Shown in pieces: positions 40,772 through 48,772 of a DNA stretch of 53,034 nucleotides. The stretch's first letter is position 1, and every line of letters begins with the position of its first letter. The stretch is from Caryophanales bacterium UBA6259 (GTDB lineage Bacteria; Bacillota; Bacilli; Tepidibacillales; Tepidibacillaceae): positions 26,000-79,033 of the forward strand of contig DJVJ01000027.1 of the NCBI GenBank assembly GCA_002441135.1, given 5' to 3'. The translations under genes and the position numbers were made by a program. The notes under the pieces are model-generated. The model ran no database searches and was not told the origin of the DNA. It saw nothing but the letters and a program-made list of their open reading frames with translations.

Positions 40772-41245
40772 CTAACCACGTTGTATTGCAGCAAATCCTG
40801 TTCTTACCAGGTCTTTAATTCCATATGGTCGCAGTAATTCAATAATGGCATTTAGCTTTTCTTCATTTCCTGTGGCTTGAATAGTAATTGTGCTATGCGC
40901 TACATCAATCACAGCTGCACGAAATGGTTCTATTAAATTCGTGATTTCCTGGAGAGTGGTAGGACTAGCCTTTACTTTAATCATAATTAACTCACGAGCA
41001 ACCATCGGCTCATTGGTTATATCCATTACTTTGTGAACATCAATTTGTTTATGTAATTGCTTTTTCACTTGTTCAACTAATCGTTGATCCCCTTGAACTA
41101 CAATGGTCATCCGGGACAGTCCTTGTTCTTCTGTTCTTCCAACTGTGATTGAATCGATATTGAAGCCCCTTCGATTAAACAATCCAGCGATTCTAGTTAA
41201 AACTCCTGCCTGATTATTGACGATGATGGATAGCGTGTGTTTCAT
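40772..41245 (-). CDS. ilvH: Acetolactate synthase small (regulatory) subunit
   Basis: 157 residues. The N-terminal ACT domain (LSIIVNNQAGVLTRIAGLFNRRGFNIDSITVG) binds valine and the C-terminal ALS_ss_C domain (about 80-157) completes the subunit. It activates IlvB and gives valine feedback inhibition. The ATG overlaps the ilvB stop codon by 4 nt (ATGA), so equal expression by translational coupling is expected. Also called ilvN in Bacillus. Confidence 0.97.
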   Translation of the reverse strand: MKHTLSIIVNNQAGVLTRIAGLFNRRGFNIDSITVGRTEEQGLSRMTIVVQGDQRLVEQVKKQLHKQIDVHKVMDITNEPMVARELIMIKVKASPTTLQEITNLIEPFRAAVIDVAHSTITIQATGNEEKLNAIIELLRPYGIKDLVRTGFAAIQRG

Positions 41246-42969
41246 TCTTGTCCCTCCTCAATCATTTCATCTAAGGATGCGCCTGGAGGTACAAAGGGTA
41301 ATACGTTCTCTTCCTTTTCTACTATAAATTCCATAATAACTGGCCCAGAATGATTAAATCCTTTTTCAAGCGTTTCCCTTACCATTTCTTTGGTTGTTGC
41401 TCTTAACCCTAAAATGCTATACGCATCAGCTAGTTTTACAAAATCAGGACCTTTCATTGGTGTTGAGGAATAACGCTTATCATGGAAAATCTCTTGCCAT
41501 TGTCGAACCATACCAAGAAATGAATTATTTAGAATAACAATCTTTATAGGCAATTGTTGTTCAGCAATAGTAGCAAGCTCTTGAATATTCATTTGAATAC
41601 TGCCATCACCAGAGATAAGAATTACTGTTTGATCTGGTTTGCCTATTTGAGCACCAATCGCTGCTGGCAGTCCAAACCCCATAGTGCCTAGTCCACCTGA
41701 AGTTAACATGCTTCGCGTTTTTTCAAAATGATAGAATTGAGCTGCCCACATCTGATGCTGCCCTACATCTGTGCTTATAATTGCTTTTCCCTTGGTAATT
41801 TTGGAAATCTGTTGAATTACATATTGCGGTTTAATCTGTTGATTTGTATCTTTAAATGTTAATGGCTTTTCTTTTTTCCAGTGAAGAACTTGCCCAACCC
41901 AGCCCATGGTATCTGTTGGTTTTACCATTTTTATAAGCTTTTGTAATGCATATTTAATATCACTAACTAGGGGATATTGTGTATTAATAATTTTTCCTAG
42001 CTCCGCTGGATCAATATCTATATGGACAATTTTGGCATTAGGAGCAAAACGTTCAATATTACCAGTAACTCGATCATCAAAACGAGCTCCTAAAGAAATT
42101 AATAAATCACTATTTTGAATTGCTCTATTGGCAGTAACCGTTCCATGCATTCCAGGCATCCCAAGCCATAAAGGATGAGCGGCAGGAAATCCTCCTAAAC
42201 CCATTAAAGTTGTAGTAACTGGAATTTGTAGTTTTTCTGCAAAAAGAAGTAATTCATGTTCTGCACTTGCAGATAATACTCCTCCACCTGCAAGAATGAT
42301 TGGCTTTTTCGCCTCAGATATCGCCATTGCTACTTTACTCACTTGACTAGCATTAGGCTCTACTGTTGGTTGATAGCTTGGAAGATGAATAGAATCTGGA
42401 TAATGAAAGGCCCCAGTTGCATAAGAGATATCCTTTGGAATATCGATGACTACAGGTCCAGGCCTGCCTGATCTTGCGATATAAAAGGCTTCCTTCATGA
42501 TCCGTGGAATATCATTTACATTCTGAACTAAATAATTATGTTTAGTAATTGGCATTGTAATACCAGTTATATCTGCTTCCTGAAAAGCATCTGTTCCAAT
42601 TAAGCTAGTTGGTACCTGACCTGTAATTACAACAAGGGGTATTGAATCCATAAATGCATTCGTAATTCCAGTCACTAAATTCGTGGCTCCCGGTCCTGAT
42701 GTTCCTATACAGACCCCAACCCTTCCTGTTGCTCTTGCATATCCGTCTGCTGCATGAATGGCACCCTGCTCATGGCGAGATATAATGTGATGGATTGGTG
42801 CTTCATAAAGAGCATCATAAATTGGAATTACTGCGCCACCTGGATAACCAAAGACAACATCTACTCCTTCTCTCAGAAAACATTCCATTAACATCTTGGC
42901 ACCAGTTTTTTCTTTAGTGGCAGGATCTTCCATCATTTGATTGTCAAATTTGACAGCCTCTGCTCTCAT
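41242..42969 (-). CDS. ilvB: Acetolactate synthase large (catalytic) subunit
   Basis: A TPP- and FAD-dependent enzyme that makes 2-acetolactate or 2-aceto-2-hydroxybutyrate. 575 residues. TPP-binding N domain with the catalytic Glu in SRHEQGAIHAADGYARATG; central FAD domain (about 190-340); C-terminal TPP pyrophosphate motif GDGSIQMNIQELATIAEQQLPIKIVILNNS. It pairs with a regulatory subunit, so it is the biosynthetic enzyme and not catabolic AlsS. ATG 42969 is chosen because GGTGGAGA is 4 nt upstream; the open frame extends to 43026. Confidence 0.96.
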   Translation of the reverse strand: MRAEAVKFDNQMMEDPATKEKTGAKMLMECFLREGVDVVFGYPGGAVIPIYDALYEAPIHHIISRHEQGAIHAADGYARATGRVGVCIGTSGPGATNLVTGITNAFMDSIPLVVITGQVPTSLIGTDAFQEADITGITMPITKHNYLVQNVNDIPRIMKEAFYIARSGRPGPVVIDIPKDISYATGAFHYPDSIHLPSYQPTVEPNASQVSKVAMAISEAKKPIILAGGGVLSASAEHELLLFAEKLQIPVTTTLMGLGGFPAAHPLWLGMPGMHGTVTANRAIQNSDLLISLGARFDDRVTGNIERFAPNAKIVHIDIDPAELGKIINTQYPLVSDIKYALQKLIKMVKPTDTMGWVGQVLHWKKEKPLTFKDTNQQIKPQYVIQQISKITKGKAIISTDVGQHQMWAAQFYHFEKTRSMLTSGGLGTMGFGLPAAIGAQIGKPDQTVILISGDGSIQMNIQELATIAEQQLPIKIVILNNSFLGMVRQWQEIFHDKRYSSTPMKGPDFVKLADAYSILGLRATTKEMVRETLEKGFNHSGPVIMEFIVEKEENVLPFVPPGASLDEMIEEGQE

Positions 42970-43029
42970 TTTTTCTCCACCTTTCTCATTTAACTTATTT
43001 TCATCAATCCTTAATCCAAAACACATTGA

Positions 43030-44703
43030 TTAATAACGCCAAACTGCTCCAGTATTAGCCGATGTAACCATTTTAGAATAACGTTTTAAATATCCTGTTA
43101 ACTCTCTTTTCGCTTGCTGAGTAGAATCTTCTTTTAAGAATGCTAAACGTTGTTCTAGCTCTTCCACCTTAATAAGAAGCTGCAGCTTTCGATTTGGTAT
43201 ATCAATATCAATGATATCCCCTTCTTTTACAGCACCTATTGGCCCAAATTCCGCAGCTTCTGGTGACACATGACCAATTGATGCTCCTCTTGTTGCTCCA
43301 GAAAATCGACCATCGGTAATCAAGGCAACACTAGAATCTAACCCCATTCCTGCTAGAGCAGATGTTGGTGTTAACATTTCTCTCATTCCTGGTCCCCCTT
43401 TTGGACCTTCATAGCGAATTACAACAACATCTCCATTATGAATATTACCTCCGAGGATAGCTGAAACTGCTTCTTCTTCACTATTAAATACCCTTGCTGG
43501 CCCCTGATGAACTAACATTTCCTTTGCAACCGCACCTTGTTTGACAACTGCTCCATCAGGTGCTAAATTGCCAAATAGAATTGCTAACCCACCTGTACTG
43601 GAATATGGATCTTCTACAGGTCTTATTACCCTACGATCCTTTACCGAACTTTGAGCGATTGTTTCCTCTAAAGTTTTATTGGCAACGGTAATTGCATCCT
43701 TATGTAAAAAACCGTGCTCCATTAGTTCCTTCATCACCGCGGAAACACCACCAGCTCGATCTAAAACTTCTACATGGTTAGAACCAGCTGGACTTAATTT
43801 GCATAATTGAGGTGTTTTAGCAGCAATTTGATTGATTTCATCTAATGTCAATACTACTCCCGCTTCATGTGCAATAGCTAAAACATGAAGAATTGTATTA
43901 GAAGAGCCTCCTAAAGCCATATCGACCTTTAATGCATTTTCAAAAGCCTCCTTGGTCATGATTTCCCTTGGACGAAGATCTTCTTTCACTAATTCCATTA
44001 TCTTCATCCCAGCATATTTTGCTAAACGATTTCTAGCAGCCATTACTGCAGGTATTGTACCGTTTCCAGGCAGGCCCATTCCTAACGCTTCTGTTAAACA
44101 ATTCATTGAATTGGCGGTAAACATTCCTGAACAACTTCCACCACCTGGGCAAGCATTCTCTTCTAAAACATGTAATTCTTGTTCTGTCATCTTTCCAGCC
44201 TTCACAGCACCGACCGCTTCAAACATTGTAGCCAGATCGATGAAGTTCTCTCCTACTTGCCCTGCCAACATTGCTCCTCCACTTAAAACAATTGAAGGGA
44301 GATTGATTCTAGCAGCAGCCATTAGCATTCCTGGAACTACCTTGTCACAATTAGGCATAAAGACCAATCCATCAAATTGGTGTGCATTAACCACGGTTTC
44401 CGCACTATCAGTTATTAACTCTCTACTTGCTAATGAATATTGCATTCCAGTATGGTTCATCGCAATTCCATCACAAACAACAATGGTATTAAACTCAAAC
44501 GGTGTTCCACCTGCCATCCGTATTCCAGCCTTTACTTCTTCTGCTAATTGTCTTAAATGCTTATGCCCCGGAACAATTTCACTAAAAGAATTAACGATAC
44601 CAATAAGCGGTCTTTCTAACTCTTCGTCCGTAATACCCATTGATTTAAACAATGCTCTATGTGGTGCTCTTTCAATTCCTTTTGTAACTTTATGTGAATT
44701 CAT
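43030..44703 (-). CDS. ilvD: Dihydroxy-acid dehydratase
   Basis: An iron-sulfur enzyme that dehydrates the dihydroxy acids to 2-oxoisovalerate and 2-oxo-3-methylvalerate. 557 residues. Landmarks: MPNCDKVVPGMLMAAARINLPSI with a cluster Cys, ENACPGGGSCSGMFTANSMNCL with two more, and DGRFSGATRGASIGH near the end. Three Cys and the long form suggest a 2Fe-2S or 4Fe-4S ILVD_EDD enzyme. ATG 44703 follows AGAGGAGG; the frame extends to 44754 through the T-box terminator tail. It is the first gene of the operon, unlike B. subtilis where ilvD is separate. Confidence 0.96.
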   Translation of the reverse strand: MNSHKVTKGIERAPHRALFKSMGITDEELERPLIGIVNSFSEIVPGHKHLRQLAEEVKAGIRMAGGTPFEFNTIVVCDGIAMNHTGMQYSLASRELITDSAETVVNAHQFDGLVFMPNCDKVVPGMLMAAARINLPSIVLSGGAMLAGQVGENFIDLATMFEAVGAVKAGKMTEQELHVLEENACPGGGSCSGMFTANSMNCLTEALGMGLPGNGTIPAVMAARNRLAKYAGMKIMELVKEDLRPREIMTKEAFENALKVDMALGGSSNTILHVLAIAHEAGVVLTLDEINQIAAKTPQLCKLSPAGSNHVEVLDRAGGVSAVMKELMEHGFLHKDAITVANKTLEETIAQSSVKDRRVIRPVEDPYSSTGGLAILFGNLAPDGAVVKQGAVAKEMLVHQGPARVFNSEEEAVSAILGGNIHNGDVVVIRYEGPKGGPGMREMLTPTSALAGMGLDSSVALITDGRFSGATRGASIGHVSPEAAEFGPIGAVKEGDIIDIDIPNRKLQLLIKVEELEQRLAFLKEDSTQQAKRELTGYLKRYSKMVTSANTGAVWRY

Positions 44704-44728
44704 TATTTTGCCTCCTCTTATTATCAAT

Positions 44729-45036
44729 AAAAAAGACTTCATGCCTAAAGCCATAAAAAATTATGGCTTTAGGGACGAAGTCTCGTGGTACCACCCAAAT
44801 TCATCTTTCTCTCGCAAGAAAGATCTTTGCACGTACTAGTAAATTATATACGCTTTGGTTAACGGCCAATCCCGGACTTTACTACTTTGACATATATTGC
44901 AACGTACGAATATCAACATGTCATTTCGCAAAACCGATTCAAAGGTGAGTTCATAAAAGAACTATGGCTAAGTTTGCACCATTCCTTAGCTCTCTAAACA
45001 TAGTCACCCTTTTACTACTTATCCTTATCCTCATCT
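44729..45036 (-). promoter_or_regulatory. T-box leader of the ilv-leu operon (leucine CUC specifier)
   Basis: On the minus strand the T-box GGGTGGTACCACG lies at 44796-44784. The terminator that follows is a stem of more than 20 bp (CTAAAGCCATAA / TTATGGCTTTAG core, GACTTC / GAAGTC outside) ending in TTTTTTATTG. Stem I contains GAA-CTC-ACC at 44952-44944, so the specifier is CUC, leucine. Leucine starvation should allow read-through into ilvD. Confidence 0.94.
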
Positions 45037-45043
45037 TTTGATA

Positions 45044-45070
45044 ATTATACAATTTTTCAATCACGTTAAA
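45044..45070 (-). promoter_or_regulatory. Probable promoter of the ilv-leu operon
   Basis: On the minus strand TATAAT (45049-45044) lies just upstream of stem I. TTTAAC is 15 bp before it, a short spacer, so the -35 is weak and an activator may be needed. Confidence 0.5.
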
Positions 45071-45175
45071 GCTTTATAATTTTAAAGCGTTGTCGGATTA
45101 TATTAATAGAAATTATAAATGCGCACGAAAAGACTGTCAATTACTTTTTTTCTTAATTTTCAGTCATGTGAGATT

Positions 45176-45190
45176 ATGAAAACGCTTAAA
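45176..45190. promoter_or_regulatory. cre-like (CcpA) site upstream of the ilv-leu promoter
   Basis: ATGAAAACGCTTAAA matches the cre consensus WTGNAANCGNWNNCW at all but one fixed position. It is about 130 bp upstream of the -10. CcpA activates ilv-leu in B. subtilis. An AATTTTCAG half CodY box lies at 45155-45163. The rest of the 45071-45284 stretch is AT-rich without a gene. Confidence 0.4.
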
Positions 45191-45284
45191 CAACCAGAAT
45201 CTCAGTATTTTAAAAAAATAATTATTTTTTCTCCTTTCATTTTGTAACCCCTCTCATAAGAACCATTAAAAACAGTAAAAAAAC

Positions 45285-45321
45285 AAAAAAATAGCCGTAA
45301 AACCCTGATTGGTTTTACGGC
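45285..45321 (-). terminator. Terminator of the PilZ gene
   Basis: An 11-bp perfect stem (GCCGTAAAACC / GGTTTTACGGC) with a 6-nt loop. On the minus strand it is followed by TATTTTTTTG. It lies 113 bp after the PilZ stop codon. Confidence 0.88.
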
Positions 45322-45434
45322 AACACAACATTAAACTCTCAACCAAAACTCGTTTGGTGAATTAATCATAACATTCTAATGAGATAATGTGAATATGTTT
45401 TCCACAAAAAAATCATATATTTTTTTAAGATTTG

Positions 45435-45797
45435 TTAAAACTCTTGATAACCACTAGGTTCATTACTCGAATTAAAATGTTCATATCTTACATATTGCTT
45501 TAGTTTTTCTACAACTTTTGAATCGATTCCAACAAATTGATAGCCTGTAAACCAACGGTCATTGACCACTTTTTCCCATCTCATTCTGCCTTTAATTTTC
45601 ATCGGAAATTGCGGCAAGTTAAATATGATGATCTCTTTTAACGAATGATCTGACTCTACCCGAACTCCAAAGGGTGAAAAATCTGTAATAATAATATTCT
45701 TTTCCATTTGATTTTCTAGTTCATATAACACTGGTAAGCGTAGCTCAATTCTTGGATATTCTCTAGCTAATGATAAAGTATCCCATCTTTCCTCCAA
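45435..45797 (-). CDS. PilZ-domain protein (probable c-di-GMP receptor)
   Basis: 120 residues consisting of a single PilZ domain. The c-di-GMP-binding arginines appear as REYPRIELRLPV (R-x-x-x-R) near residues 12-20, and the D-x-S-x-x-G motif as ITDFSPFGVRVES near 37-49. The strand RMRWEKVVNDRWFTGYQFVGI is typical of the barrel. It has no partner domain, so it is a single-domain adaptor that would bind a target when c-di-GMP is present. The start is TTG 45797 with GAGGG 8 nt upstream. No cyclase or phosphodiesterase lies nearby. Confidence 0.85.
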   Translation of the reverse strand: MEERWDTLSLAREYPRIELRLPVLYELENQMEKNIIITDFSPFGVRVESDHSLKEIIIFNLPQFPMKIKGRMRWEKVVNDRWFTGYQFVGIDSKVVEKLKQYVRYEHFNSSNEPSGYQEF

Positions 45798-45860
45798 TTT
45801 CCATACCCTCTTTTTTTTAGAAATTATTATATATATATGTAGTTAAGTGGCAATTTATAC

Positions 45861-45884
45861 AAAAAAAAGTCCCCTATTTAGGGG
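45861..45884 (-). terminator. Terminator of the 62-aa gene
   Basis: CCCCTA pairs with TAGGGG; on the minus strand ACTTTTTTTTG follows. Short stem but clean U-run. Confidence 0.75.
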
Positions 45885-45931
45885 TAGAAGGTTAGGAATA
45901 TGTTAAATTACTAATAAAGAATTTGATTTTT

Positions 45932-46120
45932 TTAAAATCCGACTGCTGAACGATATTCTTTGATCATTCCTTTGGTAATTGCTATTTCGAATTTTTCCTT
46001 ATCCATTAAAAAAGAATCCTTTGTATGAACATATTTACAGGCATAGAACAAACGGTCAATATTTTTTAATATAAAAGGATCTCCATAGTTCATTTGATAA
46101 ACCTTTCCCGTTACTTCCAT
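45932..46120 (-). CDS. Hypothetical protein, 62 aa
   Basis: A short soluble protein (MEVTGKVYQMNYGDPFILKNIDRLFYACKYVHTK...) with no motif that I recognise. It has its own promoter (46155-46184), GAGGTG 6 nt before the ATG, and its own terminator, so it is very probably expressed. Its composition is mixed, with one Cys and no membrane segment. Confidence 0.7.
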   Translation of the reverse strand: MEVTGKVYQMNYGDPFILKNIDRLFYACKYVHTKDSFLMDKEKFEIAITKGMIKEYRSAVGF

Positions 46121-46154
46121 TTGTTACACCTCAATTCGATGTTTTATTAACTGT

Positions 46155-46184
46155 ATTATAACAATATGTACTAACACAAGTCAA
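46155..46184 (-). promoter_or_regulatory. Sigma-A promoter of the 62-aa gene
   Basis: On the minus strand TTGACT, 18 bp, perfect TATAAT. A second, related sequence (AATTGTTTTATAACAGTATA) lies in opposite orientation at about 46194-46213; the pair may be an operator or chance AT-rich similarity. Confidence 0.75.
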
Positions 46185-46221
46185 TAAGTTTTTTAAATTG
46201 TTTTATAACAGTATATATAAA

Positions 46222-46260
46222 GCAAAAAAAATCCCCTCAAACTACATTGAAGGGATTTTT
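46222..46260 (-). terminator. Terminator of the SleB-like gene
   Basis: AAAATCCC-C-TCAA pairs with TTGA-A-GGGATTTT around a short loop. On the minus strand TTTTTTTTGC follows. It lies 14 bp after the stop codon. Confidence 0.88.
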
Positions 46261-46273
46261 GATAAACGATTAG

Positions 46274-46927
46274 TTAAGTTGCAAAAATGTGTTTGCCTAT
46301 TTTTTTGATTTGTGGTCTACTCCATATCCATGAGGATGTTGCTGTATCTGGGTTAAAGTAATACAATGCACCTTTTGCCGGATCCCAACCTCTTATTGCA
46401 TCTAATGCTGCCTTTTCTGCCGTTTGGTTAGGGTTCAGCCAAAACTGACCATCATCTACAGCAGTAAAAGCACGCTCCTGAAAGATTACTGAGCGAACAG
46501 AGTTAGGAAATTGATTTGAATCAATCCTATTAAGGACAACAGCCGCTACTGCCACCTGTCCTTCATACGGTTCTCCTCTTGATTCACTGTATACTAAACG
46601 GGTTAACAACTTAAACTCTTCTAAGGACAAGCTGTGTTTCTTCAGTACTTTCCAAGTATTCGGGCCAACAATACCATCATTTAACAATCCATAATTTTTT
46701 TGGAATCGTTTAACTGCATTATACGTCTGATAGCCATATTTACCGTCAATCGTTACATTGTAATTCAGCTGTGTTAAACGATATTGCAAGTCCCAGACAT
46801 CTCCATTACTACTTCCTAGCTTTAGTAATGCGGGGCCATTAGCCTCTGCTGTATTTTGTAGTGGTACAAGTATCAAAGCCGGAATAATAATGAGTGTCAT
46901 AAATATATTTTTATAGTTTAGTTTCAT
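46274..46927 (-). CDS. sleB: SleB-type spore cortex-lytic / cell-wall hydrolase
   Basis: 217 residues. A signal peptide (about 1-29) is followed by a peptidoglycan-binding domain PG_binding_1 (about 38-95; LGSSNGDVWDLQYRLTQL, IDGKYGYQTYNAVKRFQ) and a Hydrolase_2 (SleB/CwlJ) catalytic domain (about 108-216). The catalytic Glu is E115 in LVYSESRGEPYEGQVAVAAVVLNRI. The enzyme is a lytic transglycosylase that degrades spore cortex at germination. It is shorter than B. subtilis SleB (about 305) because the linker is missing, and its usual partner ypeB is not adjacent. It could therefore be a vegetative SleB-like paralogue. AAAGGAG precedes the ATG. A divergent promoter region is shared with nadB. 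Confidence 0.87.
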   Translation of the reverse strand: MKLNYKNIFMTLIIIPALILVPLQNTAEANGPALLKLGSSNGDVWDLQYRLTQLNYNVTIDGKYGYQTYNAVKRFQKNYGLLNDGIVGPNTWKVLKKHSLSLEEFKLLTRLVYSESRGEPYEGQVAVAAVVLNRIDSNQFPNSVRSVIFQERAFTAVDDGQFWLNPNQTAEKAALDAIRGWDPAKGALYYFNPDTATSSWIWSRPQIKKIGKHIFAT

Positions 46928-47096
46928 AATAATTTACTCCTTTCTTACCTGGCATCGGTGTGGTATTTCCTCCTCATGTCCACAAGTAATTCGGGAGAAC
47001 CTTGTTTACCTAAACTAGTTTACATAATATATTCATCTGATTCAATATCAAAATAATGGTAATAACATTTCAGTATTTTAATCTATGGAAAACCCT

Positions 47097-47137
47097 TGTC
47101 ATAGCCCTGAAATTGTGTAAATATAGATGTCAAGACA
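47097..47137 (+). promoter_or_regulatory. nadBCA promoter with TGTC-AA-GACA palindrome
   Basis: TTGTCA, 16 bp, TAAATA; the palindrome TGTCAAGACA (47128-47137) sits at the expected transcription start. In Bacillus nadBCA is repressed by NadR/NiaR with nicotinic acid. The site is a candidate operator, but I do not remember the NiaR consensus well enough to claim a match. Confidence 0.45.
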
Positions 47138-47170
47138 GTTGTAAATAGTCATGTAAGAGGAGGTCCTATT

Positions 47171-48772
47171 ATGGACATAAGAAAAACCGATATATTAATT
47201 ATCGGTGGTGGCATTGCAGGCTTAATGACTGCATACTTGCTTTCTTCTCACAAAAAAGTAACCCTAATTACCAAGAAAGGGCTATTTAACAGTAACTCTG
47301 TACTAGCACAGGGTGGTATAGCTGCTACTATTTCTCCTAAAGATCATTGGCAAGCCCATTTTAAAGATACCATTGTTGCAGGTAACCACCATAATATCAC
47401 AGAAACTACGGAGCATTTAGTAAAGATGGGGCCAGTCATTATTGAACAATTAGTGAGCCTTGGGGTTCCTTTCGATAGAATATACAACAATGGCCCTTTA
47501 TCCCTTGGCAAAGAGGGGGGCCATCTCAGAAGAAGGATTGTTCATGCTGGTGGTGATGCAACAGGTAAAGAAGTAATTCATAGTTTAATCAAACATATTC
47601 AACAGCATGTTGATATACATGAAAACGAAACCGTGATTGATCTTATTAAAGACCAGAAAACCTGTATAGGAGCTATTTCTAAAAACGAAAGTAACCAGTT
47701 GGTTATTACACAAGCTGAAAATACCATTTTAGCCACTGGAGGCATTGGAGGGCTTTATTCAATTACCACGAATGACAAAACGATTACAGGTGATGGAATG
47801 GCGATGGCTTACCGTCTAGGAGCCCGATTATCAGATATGGAGTTTATCCAGTTTCACCCTACCCTATTAGCTAAGGATGGAATTACCTATGGATTAGTTT
47901 CTGAGGCGGTTAGAGGGGAAGGTGCTAGATTAATCGATAATGATGGTAATTTTATAATGAAGAATCTTCACCCTTTAGAAGATCTTGCACCACGAGATAT
48001 CGTTGCTCGAGCAATCTATGATCATATCCAAAAAGGGAAACAGGTATTTTTAGATATAACAATGATTAAAAACTTCAAAGAACGTTTTCCTTCAATCTAT
48101 AAAATGTGCAAAGAAAACAAAATTAATATTTCTAGTGGTTATTTACCAATTGCTCCTGGTGCTCATTTTATTATGGGCGGAATTAAAACTAATCTTACAG
48201 GCCAAACCTCAATTAACAATCTTTTTGCGATTGGTGAAGTAGCCCATACTGGAGTTCATGGAGCTAACCGTTTAGCTAGTAACTCCCTTTTAGAAGGGGC
48301 AGTTTTTGCTAATAATGTGGCCGAATATATTTTATCTCAGCCTAAAATTAATGTTATTAATCATCGTAACTCGGTTTGGTGGAAAAAGCTTAATCTCGCA
48401 ACGAAAGTGGAACACAATAATTTACCAGAGCTTAAAGAAATCCAGAAAATGATGATGAAATATGTTGGCATTGTTCGTGATCAACAAGGTTTATTTACCA
48501 TAAAGAAATGGATTGAACAATATTTAGTTCCTTTTGAAGAGCTACAATTAATTCATCAATCTACAGAAAACATTAAAAAAATTAATATGCTTACTGTTAG
48601 CTGGTTAATTACTACGTCGGCTTTAGAGCGAACCGAAAGTCGTGGTGGCCATTACCGGATTGATTATCCGAATTCTAATGATACAGAGTGGTTTCAGAAA
48701 TATATTACTAGATGGAGGGAAAAGGATGAACGAACTCAAATTAACCTCACTGCTTCAACAATGGTTTATTGA
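47171..48772 (+). CDS. nadB: L-aspartate oxidase
   Basis: First step of de novo NAD synthesis: oxidises L-aspartate to iminoaspartate with FAD. 533 residues of the succinate dehydrogenase/fumarate reductase flavoprotein family. FAD motif ILIIGGGIAGLMTAYLL, substrate region SVLAQGGIAA, GGHLRRRIVHAGGDATG, the active-site stretch HPTLLAKDG then EAVRGEGARLID, and ALERTESRGGHYRIDYP near the C terminus. AGAGGAGG lies about 7 nt before ATG 47171. The last 47 nt overlap nadC. Confidence 0.96.
   Translation: MDIRKTDILIIGGGIAGLMTAYLLSSHKKVTLITKKGLFNSNSVLAQGGIAATISPKDHWQAHFKDTIVAGNHHNITETTEHLVKMGPVIIEQLVSLGVPFDRIYNNGPLSLGKEGGHLRRRIVHAGGDATGKEVIHSLIKHIQQHVDIHENETVIDLIKDQKTCIGAISKNESNQLVITQAENTILATGGIGGLYSITTNDKTITGDGMAMAYRLGARLSDMEFIQFHPTLLAKDGITYGLVSEAVRGEGARLIDNDGNFIMKNLHPLEDLAPRDIVARAIYDHIQKGKQVFLDITMIKNFKERFPSIYKMCKENKINISSGYLPIAPGAHFIMGGIKTNLTGQTSINNLFAIGEVAHTGVHGANRLASNSLLEGAVFANNVAEYILSQPKINVINHRNSVWWKKLNLATKVEHNNLPELKEIQKMMMKYVGIVRDQQGLFTIKKWIEQYLVPFEELQLIHQSTENIKKINMLTVSWLITTSALERTESRGGHYRIDYPNSNDTEWFQKYITRWREKDERTQINLTASTMVY

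Noticed and set aside
43952..44839. Long plus-strand open frame opposite ilvD
   Set aside because: It mirrors the codon structure of ilvD, has no ribosome-binding site and resembles no protein; it runs through the T-box terminator.
45150..45170. Full CodY box upstream of ilv-leu
   Set aside because: AATTTTCAGTCATGT keeps only the left half of the consensus (4 mismatches of 15), too weak to list as a site by itself.
46141..46215. Inverted pair TTGTTATAATACAG / TTGTTTTATAACAG as a defined operator
   Set aside because: One arm is simply the promoter -10 region and both are AT-rich; similarity is not strong enough.
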